Positions 1 to 7,173 of a stretch of DNA of 17,971 nt are shown in pieces. The notes beneath the pieces are model-generated. The model saw only the letters and a list, made by a program, of their open reading frames with translations, had not been told where the DNA came from and searched no databases. How positions within the stretch are numbered: position 1 is the first letter of the stretch; each line of letters starts with the position of its first letter. The translations under genes were made by a program, and so were the position numbers. Origin of the DNA: an uncultured Planctomycetaceae bacterium (GTDB taxonomy: Bacteria > Planctomycetota > Planctomycetia > Pirellulales > Pirellulaceae); the NCBI GenBank assembly GCA_937967665.1, contig CALBSZ010000022.1:1-17971 (forward strand), in the 5' to 3' direction.

Positions 1-732
1 GCCCGCATCACTTCCGTGCGAGGGGTCCCGAACGGCGATGCCCATGTTCTTTCCCGGCTTGCCGTCAAAAAGATCCTCGTCAACATAGACGTGCGGATCC
101 TGGTCGTTGGGAAAGTCGTAGTAGATGAATGCCTTCCCATCGACCCATTCCGCGCTGGTCACCCACTTGGAAAAGCCTTCGGTAACCGGGCCGTGATGAA
201 CCCAGTTCTTCATGTCGCGACTCTGCCAGGCGTGGTAGCCGCCTTTGCCTGGCTGCAGCCCGCCGGCCGCGTTGAACTGATTGGGAAACGGCGTCGTTTG
301 CAGCGGGATGTCGAAACCTTCCAAAGTCGCTTCTTTCGGTTCGAAGGGAGCTTGCCTCCCGTTCGTTCGCCGGGGCCGACCGCCGCTGTAGCGGCCGAAC
401 ATCCAATAGTTGTCCGGTTCCACGGTGAGCAGAACGGGAGCATCGCCCAGATTGGCGGGTCCCAGGTTTTCGATCGGAGTCCAGTTTTGCCAAAGCGCCG
501 ACTGGGTCACGACGAGCGACCTGGCGGCACGCTTCTCGTCCGAGCTGTAAAGCCGGGTGACAACCGTCGCCGTATTCTCGGTCGGCGAGACGGAGCCGTC
601 GGCGATCGTGGCCCCTTCGGCAGATTGGACGTTCGCAGTCCAATCGTCCGCGCTGTCGATCGTCCAGTCGGCAGCATTCAGTTCCAGGCAGCAAAGCATT
701 GTAACAACAGATAACCAGTTAAATGTCTTCAT
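1..732 (-). CDS. Secreted glycoside-hydrolase-like protein, five-bladed propeller type, partial (C-terminus outside window)
   Basis: The reading frame stays open for 244 codons from the ATG at 732 down to base 1, so the C-terminal part is missing. The start is supported by AAGGA at 742-738, five bases upstream. The protein begins with a signal peptide (MKTFNWLSVVTMLCCLELNA, residues 1-20, probable cleavage before ADW). After a stretch of about 100 residues comes a segment typical of GH43/GH117-type propeller enzymes: GGYHAWQSRDMKNWVHHGPV, which matches the family pattern of an aromatic residue, S/D, then NW and a G. A second such stretch follows, including FIYYDFPNDQDPHVYVDEDL. These families cleave plant or algal polysaccharides outside the cytoplasm. 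The sequence seen does not let me pick the catalytic acids or the substrate. It is transcribed away from the sulfatase at 1217. The family assignment is from pattern recognition and is moderate. Confidence 0.7.
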   Translation of the reverse strand, partial: MKTFNWLSVVTMLCCLELNAADWTIDSADDWTANVQSAEGATIADGSVSPTENTATVVTRLYSSDEKRAARSLVVTQSALWQNWTPIENLGPANLGDAPVLLTVEPDNYWMFGRYSGGRPRRTNGRQAPFEPKEATLEGFDIPLQTTPFPNQFNAAGGLQPGKGGYHAWQSRDMKNWVHHGPVTEGFSKWVTSAEWVDGKAFIYYDFPNDQDPHVYVDEDLFDGKPGKNMGIAVRDPSHGSDAG

Positions 733-983
733 GAGTTTCCTTGATCCTTTCGTTGAACTAACTGCAGGGTAAATCACGGGAAACGATTTTCAAGGCCATG
801 ATGATAGATTTGTTACTTTGGCCGCTCGGACGAGAGGCAATTTTTGTTGGGCTTGTCGGGAAGCGTGGCTTGCCAATCATCGATCGGTGCTTGCAACCGT
901 CTTGTTGTGCCAACCATATTGTCGCGAAAGCTTCAAGGTTTCGGCGATTTCGCTGTGGAGACCTGCCGTTGACTCCGATCATT

Positions 984-1040
984 CATCGGCCGCTTCCACA
1001 GTTCAAGGCCGTTGAAACCGTCGCACGCCACCGGGTAGTA
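984..1040 (-). pseudogene. Possible relic of a PQQ-like beta-propeller gene
   Basis: Read on the minus strand, this segment gives YYPVACDGFNGLELWKRPM. Planctomycete PQQ-propeller proteins commonly carry a blade motif of the form (L)VARDAFNGxxLWKRPx, and DGFNGLELWKRPM fits it closely. The surrounding frame is open only from 1151 to 933 and shows no further propeller blades, signal peptide or ribosome site. The simplest reading is a decayed or transferred fragment. A chance match cannot be excluded because it is only about 19 residues. Confidence 0.35.
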
Positions 1041-1151
1041 TGCAACGGGAGCATTGATGTCGTTCGTGGTCGCCCGGTCTTTTATGGCCAGCAGCGCCCA
1101 TCCGCCGAGGCCATCGAGGCGGACTCTTGATCCGAGTCCTTCCCGGGGCAA

Positions 1152-1179
1152 TTCAAGTAGGGATGAAACTGGTTATAAT
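1152..1179 (+). promoter_or_regulatory. Candidate promoter for the sulfatase gene
   Basis: A perfect TATAAT lies at 1174-1179, 37 bases upstream of the ATG at 1217. The best -35 element at a 16-base spacing is TTCAAG (1152-1157), which is a poor match, so the promoter rests on the -10 box. Planctomycete promoters often deviate from the E. coli consensus. Confidence 0.4.
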
Positions 1180-1216
1180 AGAAGTTTGCCTATGCACGCT
1201 TGCCGAGGAATGCTCC

Positions 1217-2626
1217 ATGTTTCATTTACGCTCTTTTTTCTCGATGTTGACCCTGTGGCTGGTTGCCGGTGGCCAGGTGGCCGTGGCCTGGCAGGACGCG
1301 GCGCCGCGCCAGCCGAACATCGTCTATATTCTGTTGGACGACGCCGGCTACGGGGATTTGAGTTGCTATGGTCAGCAGAAGTTTTCAACGCCGAACATCG
1401 ACCGCCTGGCCAAAGAGGGCTTGCGGTTTACGGACCATTACGCGGGCTGCACGGTGTGCGCGCCGACGCGCTGCGTGTTGATGACGGGGTTGCACACGGG
1501 ACACAGCTACGTGCGCGGCAATCGTGAAGTGAAGCCGGAAGGGCAAGCGGCGATCCCCGGCGATACGGTGACGGTGGCCAAATTGCTGCGTCAGGCTGGC
1601 TATGCGACCGGCGCTTTTGGGAAGTGGGGACTGGGCGCGCCCGGTTCGGAAGGAGATCCCACCAACCAGGGATTCGATACGTTCTTCGGATACAACTGCC
1701 AGCGGGAAGCGCATTCGTACTATCCCACGCATTTGTGGAGCAACACCACCAAAGTACCGCTGGACGGCAAGACGTATTCGCACGACTTGATCATGGTCGA
1801 GGCGCTGAAGTTCATTCGTTCCCATCAGCAGGGGCCGTTTTTCTGCTACCTGCCGGTCACGATCCCGCATGCGGCCATGCATGTTCCCGAGGAGTACGCG
1901 GCGCCCTTTCGCCGGCAGTTCCCGCAGTACGAAGACAAGATCGGAAAGTATCGCGGTCCGGATGTGAAGAATCCTGCCGCGGCCTTTGCAGGCATGATGA
2001 CAAAGCTGGACGAAGGCGTCGGGCAGATCATGAACTTACTGAAGGAATTGGACATCGATCAGCACACGCTGGTCATGCTGACGAGTGACAACGGGCCGCA
2101 TCGCGAGGGCGGGCATGTACCGGATTTCTTCAACAGCAACGGCGGATTGCGTGGCCACAAGCGCGATCTTTACGACGGGGGAATTCGCGTCCCCTTGATC
2201 GCGCGGTGGCCTGGAGTCGTGCCGGCCGGCAGGGAATCGGACATGGTTTCGGCCCACTGGGACATGTTGCCGACCTGGTGCGAATTGGCTGGAGCAGCGA
2301 CTCCCGACGGTTTGGATGGCATCTCGCTAGTTGCGGAACTGCGAGGCGAATCGGACCGGCAGACGCAACATGACTACTTGTATTGGGAATTCTACGAGCA
2401 GGGCGGGAAACGTGCCGTTCGCTTTGGCGACTGGAAGGCGGTGCAACTGAACTTGCATCGGAATCTGGAGAGTCCAGTGGCAGTATACAACTTGCGGATC
2501 GATCCGGCGGAACAGACGGATGTGGCCCGCGAGCACCCGGAAATCGTATCGCAGGCGAAGAAATACTTTGCCGCAGCCCACAGTCCCTCGCCGTTTTGGA
2601 GTTTCGGTCCGGTGGCGAAGAAATAA
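1217..2626 (+). CDS. Secreted sulfatase, type I (formylglycine-dependent), arylsulfatase A-like
   Basis: A 469-residue enzyme that hydrolyses sulfate esters, probably on sulfated polysaccharides, after export. The chosen ATG is preceded by GAGGA at 1205-1209 (spacing 7) and begins a clear signal peptide (MFHLRSFFSMLTLWLVAGG, then QVAVAWQ). The frame is open further upstream to about 1127, but that would bury the signal peptide. Catalytic features seen: the metal-binding Asp pair D41-D42 in YILLDDAGYGD; the sulfatase signature with Cys81 in CAPTRCVLMTG, the residue matured to formylglycine in this family; Lys136 in GKWGLG; and D291-N292 in MLTSDNGPH. The C-terminal part contains KRAVRFGDWKAVQ and YNLRIDPAEQTDVA, as in sulfatases of family S1. 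The length is normal. The signature has Thr rather than the more common Ser (CxPTR), which occurs in working homologs. It appears to be monocistronic. The substrate cannot be told from the sequence. Confidence 0.96.
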   Translation: MFHLRSFFSMLTLWLVAGGQVAVAWQDAAPRQPNIVYILLDDAGYGDLSCYGQQKFSTPNIDRLAKEGLRFTDHYAGCTVCAPTRCVLMTGLHTGHSYVRGNREVKPEGQAAIPGDTVTVAKLLRQAGYATGAFGKWGLGAPGSEGDPTNQGFDTFFGYNCQREAHSYYPTHLWSNTTKVPLDGKTYSHDLIMVEALKFIRSHQQGPFFCYLPVTIPHAAMHVPEEYAAPFRRQFPQYEDKIGKYRGPDVKNPAAAFAGMMTKLDEGVGQIMNLLKELDIDQHTLVMLTSDNGPHREGGHVPDFFNSNGGLRGHKRDLYDGGIRVPLIARWPGVVPAGRESDMVSAHWDMLPTWCELAGAATPDGLDGISLVAELRGESDRQTQHDYLYWEFYEQGGKRAVRFGDWKAVQLNLHRNLESPVAVYNLRIDPAEQTDVAREHPEIVSQAKKYFAAAHSPSPFWSFGPVAKK

Positions 2627-2671
2627 TCGTGTCTGCGTGGTGGGCCGATGTGTTTTGGGGAGCGCGTAAAA

Positions 2672-2705
2672 AAGCGGCCTGTTCGAGGGTTCGAACAGGC
2701 CGCTT
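2672..2705 (-). terminator. Intrinsic terminator between convergent genes
   Basis: A perfect 15-bp stem (2672-2686 with 2691-2705) closes on the four-base loop GGGT. On the minus strand the hairpin runs directly into a run of T residues, the complement of the A tract at 2668-2673. This is the classic layout of a Rho-independent terminator for the leftward cysteine-rich gene, whose stop codon is at 2729. On the plus strand the hairpin lies about 45 bases after the sulfatase stop but lacks a T run, so it may act there only weakly. Confidence 0.85.
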
Positions 2706-2728
2706 GCCGTTCATCCGTTGAGGCCAAC

Positions 2729-3595
2729 TTAGCGGATCAAGTTGGAGCTGGCGGGGATCACTCGTCGTTGCGTTTGCAGGAATGCCGAGGGATCGACTAC
2801 GGGAGCCGGCGGCATCGCTTCTTCAACGTCGGCGGCTGGAGCGGCAGCACCGCCACCAGCACAGCCGCAGCAACCGTTGTCGCAGCAACCGTTGTCGCAG
2901 CAACCGTTGTCGCAGCAACCGTTGTCGCAACCGCAAGCCGGTTCGCAGCAAGACTTCTTGCAGCACTTGTTGCAGGCAAAGATTCGGTCCAGCAGACCCA
3001 AGCCACCGCAGCAGCTCTTCTTGCAGCACGTCGTCGCTTCGCAACCGCAAGCCGGTTCGCAGCAACCGTTGTCGCAGCAGCCGTCGTCGCAACCGCAAGC
3101 TGGTTCGCAGCAGCCATTGTCGCAACAGCCGTCGTCGCAGCAGCCGTCGTCGCAGCAGCCGTCGTCGCAACCGCACGCGGGTTCGCAGCCACAAGCCGCT
3201 TCGCAGCAAGAGGCTTTACAGCGATGCTTGCAGGCAAACAGGCCGGCCAGCAAGGGCTTGCGGCACTTCTTCGCACGGCAACCGCACTTGGCTTCGCAAC
3301 CGCAAGCCGGTTCGCAACAGCCATTGTCGCAACCACAAGCCGGTTCGCAGCAGCCGTTGTCACAGCCATTGTCACATCCGCACGCCGGTTCGCAGCAGCC
3401 ATCGCCGCAGCAACCATCGTGACAACCATCATCGCATCCGCAAGCCGGTTCGCAACCGCAAGCGGGGGCTTCGCAGCAGCCACTGCTACAGCAGCCGCTA
3501 CCACCGAGCATTCGGTCGAGTAATTCGAAGCCGAAGCTCTGGGAGCTGAGGCAGAGTCCCAGCACCAACGTCAATATAGTAATGTTCAACTTCAT
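2729..3595 (-). CDS. Secreted, extremely cysteine-rich repeat protein of unknown function
   Basis: A 288-residue protein. The ATG at 3595 is preceded by AAGGAGA (3611-3605, spacing 9) and starts a signal peptide (MKLNITILTLVLGLCLSSQS, then FG); the upstream in-frame ATG at 3658 would place an Arg-rich stretch before it. By my count the mature part holds about 71 cysteines. They sit in a short repeat alternating D-N/D-G-C-C and E-P-A-C-G-C units, three to six residues per step. Three basic or hydrophobic spacers break the array: ELLDRMLGG near the N-terminus, KKCRKPLLAGLFACKHRCK in the middle and LGLLDRIFACNKCCKK later. The C-terminal tail has almost no cysteine and is proline-rich (VVDPSAFLQTQRRVIPAS). 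I remember similar planctomycete signal-peptide proteins but no assigned function. Roles as a disulfide-linked wall or surface protein, or as a metal binder, are inference. The Asp/Glu next to Cys would suit either. Confidence 0.85.
   Translation of the reverse strand: MKLNITILTLVLGLCLSSQSFGFELLDRMLGGSGCCSSGCCEAPACGCEPACGCDDGCHDGCCGDGCCEPACGCDNGCDNGCCEPACGCDNGCCEPACGCEAKCGCRAKKCRKPLLAGLFACKHRCKASCCEAACGCEPACGCDDGCCDDGCCDDGCCDNGCCEPACGCDDGCCDNGCCEPACGCEATTCCKKSCCGGLGLLDRIFACNKCCKKSCCEPACGCDNGCCDNGCCDNGCCDNGCCGCAGGGAAAPAADVEEAMPPAPVVDPSAFLQTQRRVIPASSNLIR
2867..2926. repeat. Four perfect 15-bp tandem copies inside the cysteine-rich gene
   Basis: The unit GCAGCAACCGTTGTC occurs four times without a mismatch at 2867-2881, 2882-2896, 2897-2911 and 2912-2926. 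It encodes one D-N-G-C-C step of the protein on the minus strand. Related but diverged copies continue to about 3480, with another near-perfect cluster at about 3120-3170. Each unit is a whole number of codons, so gain or loss of copies would keep the frame. Confidence 0.9.
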
Positions 3596-3667
3596 CGAGC
3601 CACGTCTCCTTAGCATGGTAATTCTCGAACTAACGACTTCCCTTCGCCTAGCCAGCAATGAACCATT

Positions 3668-3681
3668 TCACATTAACGTGA
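3668..3681. promoter_or_regulatory. Small dyad, possible operator upstream of the cysteine-rich gene
   Basis: TCAC at 3668-3671 and GTGA at 3678-3681 form an inverted repeat with a six-base centre. It lies 73-86 bases upstream of the cysteine-rich gene's start codon, a sensible place for a regulator site. Such short dyads arise by chance, so this is only a candidate. Confidence 0.2.
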
Positions 3682-4190
3682 GGTTCCAAGAGGATTTGTT
3701 TTCACAAATTCAGTGGTGTGGTATGAGGTAGGCCAGGTGCGGGCTTGGTGGGTCGTCCCGCTAGTCAAAGGTGTGCCGCCAGAACCGGTCGAGCCAATCC
3801 TTGACTCGATTAAATCCGCTCCGGTTAACCTGGGTGTGATCGTTTGTGCCATGCTGGCACTCCCGCACGTCAGGTGACAACTACCGTATCGGCCTGTCTG
3901 AACAGTCGCCTTGAGAGTTGAAAACCAATTTTCCCCAACTGTTCCAGTTCAACAATTGTGATGAAAAAATGGGTCCGGTAAGGCGGTAAAGATATGACGA
4001 TTCAACGACTTCGGTCGCAGCGACTGCATCGATTATAGCGACCGCTGTGGCGAGTCGACTCGGTTTCGGGCGGGATTGCACGGCCGCTATCCGTTTCCAA
4101 CGCGCGTGGCGATACAGCAGGAAGAGCCCGATTGAGGGTGGTTCGGGTTTCGGGCCCCGGCCATACCGCCTCGGGAACACGTCCACACCA

Positions 4191-4225
4191 TTGCCTCTTG
4201 CCCCCATTTCCTGGTAAACTATATC
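4191..4225 (+). promoter_or_regulatory. Weak candidate promoter for the cupin gene
   Basis: TTGCCT (4191-4196) followed after 18 bases by TAAACT (4215-4220), or TTGCCC (4198-4203) followed after 16 bases by TATATC (4220-4225), are the nearest approaches to a sigma-70-like promoter. They lie about 50-80 bases before the ATG at 4272. Each hexamer matches the consensus at about four of six positions. Confidence 0.25.
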
Positions 4226-4271
4226 GGTTGCCCGCATTGTAACAATCCTACCCATTGTCCAGCCTGAGTGT

Positions 4272-4634
4272 ATGTCCCCCCAGACCAGAAGCGGATATGA
4301 GGTCGTTGACTTCGCGAGGGTGACCAGTGTTGACTGCCCTTGCGGCACAGCGCGGCGCGCGTTTGCGGACGTCGCCGATTTCCCTGGCACCATTCACGTG
4401 ACAGATGTCTCCGAGAATGCCCGGCTTCACTATCACAAGAAACTGACAGAAACTTATTACTTCCTGGAATGCGGCGAGGATGCTCAAATGCAGCTCGATG
4501 ACGAAATCCTCGATGTGCATCCGGGGACCTGTATCATGATTCGTCCCGGTGTCCGTCACCGGGCCATCGGTCAGATGAAGGTGTTGATTGTCGTGCTGCC
4601 CAAGTTTGATCCCACGGATGAATGGTTTGATTAG
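4272..4634 (+). CDS. Small single-domain cupin protein
   Basis: A 120-residue protein that is essentially one cupin beta-barrel, with no signal peptide, so probably cytoplasmic. Cupin motif 1 is seen as HYHKKLTETYYFLECG, with metal ligands H53, H55 and E60 in the HxHx4E pattern. Motif 2 is seen as GTCIMIRPGVRHRAIG, with P92, G93 and H96. All four usual metal ligands are present, so a divalent metal is likely bound. Small cupins of this sort act as sugar-nucleotide epimerases, dioxygenases, isomerases or ligand sensors, and the sequence does not decide among them. The residues CPCGTARRAF before the barrel include a Cys-x-Cys pair. The ribosome site before this ATG is weak. The gene ends 98 bases before the first PQQ lipoprotein and could be co-transcribed with it. 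Confidence 0.85.
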   Translation: MSPQTRSGYEVVDFARVTSVDCPCGTARRAFADVADFPGTIHVTDVSENARLHYHKKLTETYYFLECGEDAQMQLDDEILDVHPGTCIMIRPGVRHRAIGQMKVLIVVLPKFDPTDEWFD

Positions 4635-4732
4635 CCTCCACCGCACGGCGACGCGGAGACGCCGGCTTCGTCTTGGATCGTCCACCTGAACGCCCTCACC
4701 AAGTAACTCGCACTCTAACCAAGGCGTGAATT

Positions 4733-7135
4733 ATGAAAAACATCTACCTCGTGGAAAGGTTCCTCCTCTTAATCGCCCTCGCCGCCGCCGTCGTGGCCGC
4801 GGGCTGTACGGGAGGTTCCTCGCAGGTTCCCACGAACAGCTCGACGGCGACATCCAGCCCGTCTTCGTCTGCGGCCGCCGAAGAAACGGTTGCCGAAGAA
4901 GAAACGGTTGCCGCCGAAGAAACGCCTGTCGTCGAAGAGACAGTGGATGCCGAAGAAGCCGCAGTGCCCGTGGCGGGGGCGGAATGGAATTCAGATTTGG
5001 ACTGGACGTATTGGCGAGGGCCGACGTTCGACGGCGTCTCGTACGAGACCGGTCTTCCCGACGATTTCGACCTCGACGGGGGTGAGGGGAGCAACGTTCG
5101 CTGGAAAGTGCCTTTGGGCGGACGCAGCACGCCGATTGCGATGAATGGCAAGATTTACACCTTGCTGCGAGCGGAACCGGAAACCCCGCGTGAAGGCGAG
5201 CGGGTCGTCTGCCTGGATGCGGATACGGGTGAATTGCTTTGGGAAAATCGGTTTAATGTCTGGCTGTCGGATGTGCCCGATACACGCGTCGGCTGGTCCT
5301 CGGTCACGGGCGATCCGGAAACGGGCAACGTCTACGCCCAGGGTGTTTGCGGTTACTTTCAGTGCATCAACGGGGAAACGGGTAAGACGATCTGGTCATC
5401 AGCGCTGCACGAACAGTTTGGTTTGCTGAGTACCTACGGGGGGCGTACCAATTTCCCGATCCTTTGCGACGACCTGGTCATCGTCAATGCGATTATCATC
5501 GGTTGGGGCGACCAGGCCAAACCGGCTCACCGCTTCATCGGGTTTGACAAGCGCACTGGCGACGTGGTCTGGTTCAGCGGAACTCGGCCATTACCTTACG
5601 ACACCACCTACAGTGCCCCGGCCTTGACCGTTTTGAATGGGCAGAAAGCCTTGATCTTCGGTTCCGGAGACGGTGGCGTCTGGGCCTTCCAGCCCCGGAC
5701 GGGCGAACCGATCTGGAAGTATCAGTTTTCTCTGCGCGGTTTGAACGTCGCGCCCCTTGTTGTCGGCTCGACCGTCTATACGGGCCACAGCGAAGAGAAT
5801 GTCGATTCGACCGCCATGGGTGCCGTGGTGTCCATTGATGCAAGCGGCAAGGGAGACGTCACGGCCAGCGGCGAACGCTGGCGAACCCTGGAAGTCATGA
5901 TGGGCAAGAGTTCGCCGTTGAAGATCGACGAGAACCTGTACTGCTTCGATGATCGTGCCAAACTGCACGTGCTGGATGCCAAGACGGGCGAACCGCTGCT
6001 CAGGCGTCCGTATTCCGTCGGCGGCACGATGATGCGAGCCAGCCCGCTTTATGCCGACGGCAAGATTTACGCGTTCAGCACCAGTGCCTGGCAGGTCCTC
6101 GAACCCGACCGCAGTGGCGATGTCAAGGCGTTAGCCCGAGGGCGGTTGCCGTCGGTAGAAGAGGTCCACGCGACGCCGATCGTCAGCAACGGCCGCATCT
6201 TCCTGCAAACCACCAGCGCGTTCTATTGCCTCGAAGATGCCTCCAAGGTTCATGGTGTTAAGCAACGCCCCGCGGAGGCTGTCGAAGCCGACTCGACCGC
6301 GGATGAGAAACCGGCGCACGTGCAACTCGTGCCGGCGGAGCTCCTCACGCGCCCCGGTCAGGTCACGAAGTTTCAGGTGCGTGCCTTCAACGCCAACGGC
6401 GTGCGTTTGGCGGATCCCGAGGCGGTAACGTTTACCCTGGACGGCCCGGGCGAGATATCGCCCGATGGGACCTTCACCGCGGCCAGCGGTGGCGAACACC
6501 ATGCCGTTGTGGTGACAGCGAAAGTCGGTGATTTGAGCGGGCGATCGCGGATTCGCGTGGTGCCGTCGCTGCCTTGGGCCTTTGATTTCGAAGAATTGGA
6601 TGAGCCACCCATCACGTGGGTTGGCGCTCGGTACCGGCATCAGATTCGAGAAGTGGATGGCAGTAAGGTGATGGTCAAAGTGACTACCATTCCCAAGGGC
6701 ACGCGCAGCCGCTGCTGGTTTGGGCATTCAGATTTGAGCAATTACACCATCCAGGCGGATGTCAAAGGCGCCGTCTCGGACAACAAGATGCCCGACATCG
6801 GTCTGATCGCGCAAGGCTACGCGATCGACTTGAAAGGCGCGAATCAAGAGCTGCAAATTCGCTCGTGGGTTCCCCAACTCCGCATGGCCGAGACGATCGA
6901 TTTCGACTGGAAACCCGACACCTGGTACACCATGAAACTGCGGGCCAGCGTCGCGGACGGGAAGGCGATCCTGAAAGGAAAAGTCTGGCCCCGAGGCGAA
7001 GACGAACCGGCAGACTGGACCATCGAAGCGGTTGATGAATCGCCGAATCTCAACGGCAGCCCCGGACTGTACGGGAATGCCAAGGACGCGGAGATCTATT
7101 TGGACAATATTACTGTAACGGAAAACCTCGACTAG
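4733..7135 (+). CDS. PQQ-like beta-propeller lipoprotein with C-terminal Ig-like and sugar-binding-like domains
   Basis: An 800-residue exported protein. The N-terminus is a lipoprotein signal (FLLLIALAAAVVAAGC) with the lipidated Cys at residue 25, though the lipobox is not the best match. Residues about 30-80 form an acidic Ala/Glu/Thr/Val linker with repeated EETVAEEE-type units, probably a flexible tether. The propeller spans roughly residues 85-500, with blade motifs such as VVCLDADTGELLWENRF, FIGFDKRTGDVVW, VWAFQPRTGEPIWKY and LHVLDAKTGEPLLRR. These belong to the PQQ/WD-like superfamily related to BamB; in planctomycetes they seldom bind PQQ and the role is not known. Residues about 520-620 look like a Big/Ig-like domain (VQLVPAELLTRPGQVTKFQV, then GEISPDGTFTA). 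Residues about 630-800 look like a concanavalin/LamG-type sandwich (DKMPD-like turn, WYTMKLRASV, AEIYLDNITV). The start has only a partial ribosome site (AAGG at 4721). It is in the same orientation as a second propeller gene 126 bases downstream. Confidence 0.9.
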   Translation: MKNIYLVERFLLLIALAAAVVAAGCTGGSSQVPTNSSTATSSPSSSAAAEETVAEEETVAAEETPVVEETVDAEEAAVPVAGAEWNSDLDWTYWRGPTFDGVSYETGLPDDFDLDGGEGSNVRWKVPLGGRSTPIAMNGKIYTLLRAEPETPREGERVVCLDADTGELLWENRFNVWLSDVPDTRVGWSSVTGDPETGNVYAQGVCGYFQCINGETGKTIWSSALHEQFGLLSTYGGRTNFPILCDDLVIVNAIIIGWGDQAKPAHRFIGFDKRTGDVVWFSGTRPLPYDTTYSAPALTVLNGQKALIFGSGDGGVWAFQPRTGEPIWKYQFSLRGLNVAPLVVGSTVYTGHSEENVDSTAMGAVVSIDASGKGDVTASGERWRTLEVMMGKSSPLKIDENLYCFDDRAKLHVLDAKTGEPLLRRPYSVGGTMMRASPLYADGKIYAFSTSAWQVLEPDRSGDVKALARGRLPSVEEVHATPIVSNGRIFLQTTSAFYCLEDASKVHGVKQRPAEAVEADSTADEKPAHVQLVPAELLTRPGQVTKFQVRAFNANGVRLADPEAVTFTLDGPGEISPDGTFTAASGGEHHAVVVTAKVGDLSGRSRIRVVPSLPWAFDFEELDEPPITWVGARYRHQIREVDGSKVMVKVTTIPKGTRSRCWFGHSDLSNYTIQADVKGAVSDNKMPDIGLIAQGYAIDLKGANQELQIRSWVPQLRMAETIDFDWKPDTWYTMKLRASVADGKAILKGKVWPRGEDEPADWTIEAVDESPNLNGSPGLYGNAKDAEIYLDNITVTENLD

Positions 7136-7151
7136 ACACTGGCGACATGGG

Positions 7152-7173
7152 CCGCGCTGCTTGCCGAGCGCGG
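7152..7173 (+). other. Hairpin between the two propeller genes
   Basis: A 7-bp perfect GC stem (CCGCGCT at 7152-7158 with AGCGCGG at 7167-7173) around an eight-base loop, starting 17 bases after the first propeller stop codon. There is no T run, so it is not a typical intrinsic terminator. It may attenuate or stabilise the message rather than separate the genes. Confidence 0.4.

Larger units (their letters stand above)
733..1216. other. Divergent intergenic region with a possible gene relic
   Basis: These 484 bases lie between two divergent genes. I see no intact gene. The minus strand between about 984 and 1040 encodes a short peptide that resembles the blade motif of planctomycete PQQ-propeller proteins (entered separately). 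A TATAAT box for the sulfatase gene lies near the right end. The short open frames on both strands here look random. Confidence 0.6.
3596..4271. other. Long intergenic region between divergent genes
   Basis: About 676 bases with no convincing gene. It holds the ribosome site of the leftward cysteine-rich gene at its left end. A dyad TCAC-N6-GTGA at 3668-3681 is the most operator-like element. A 34-codon minus-strand frame between about 3866 and 3762 ends in NRVKDWLDRFWRHTFD and may be a relic. A candidate promoter for the cupin gene lies near 4191-4225. A 170-codon minus-strand frame (4393-3881) overlaps the cupin gene and looks like a chance opening. Confidence 0.55.

Noticed and set aside
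798..1130. A 110-codon plus-strand frame before the sulfatase, ending in RPSAEAIEADS
   Set aside because: The ending resembles RPAEAVEADS in the 4733 propeller gene, but there is no other similarity and the frame has no ribosome site. The match looks accidental.
2860..3480. Regular short repeats resembling a CRISPR array
   Set aside because: The units are 12-18 bp with no unique spacers, and they encode a repetitive protein in frame.
2648..3549. Several plus-strand frames over the cysteine-rich gene (Ala/Val-, Gln/Ser- or Arg-rich)
   Set aside because: They are translations of the repeat in the other frames. The minus strand has the ribosome site, signal peptide and downstream terminator.
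3881..4393. A 170-codon minus-strand frame overlapping the cupin gene
   Set aside because: It overlaps the start of a gene with a full set of cupin metal ligands and shows no recognisable motif or ribosome site of its own.
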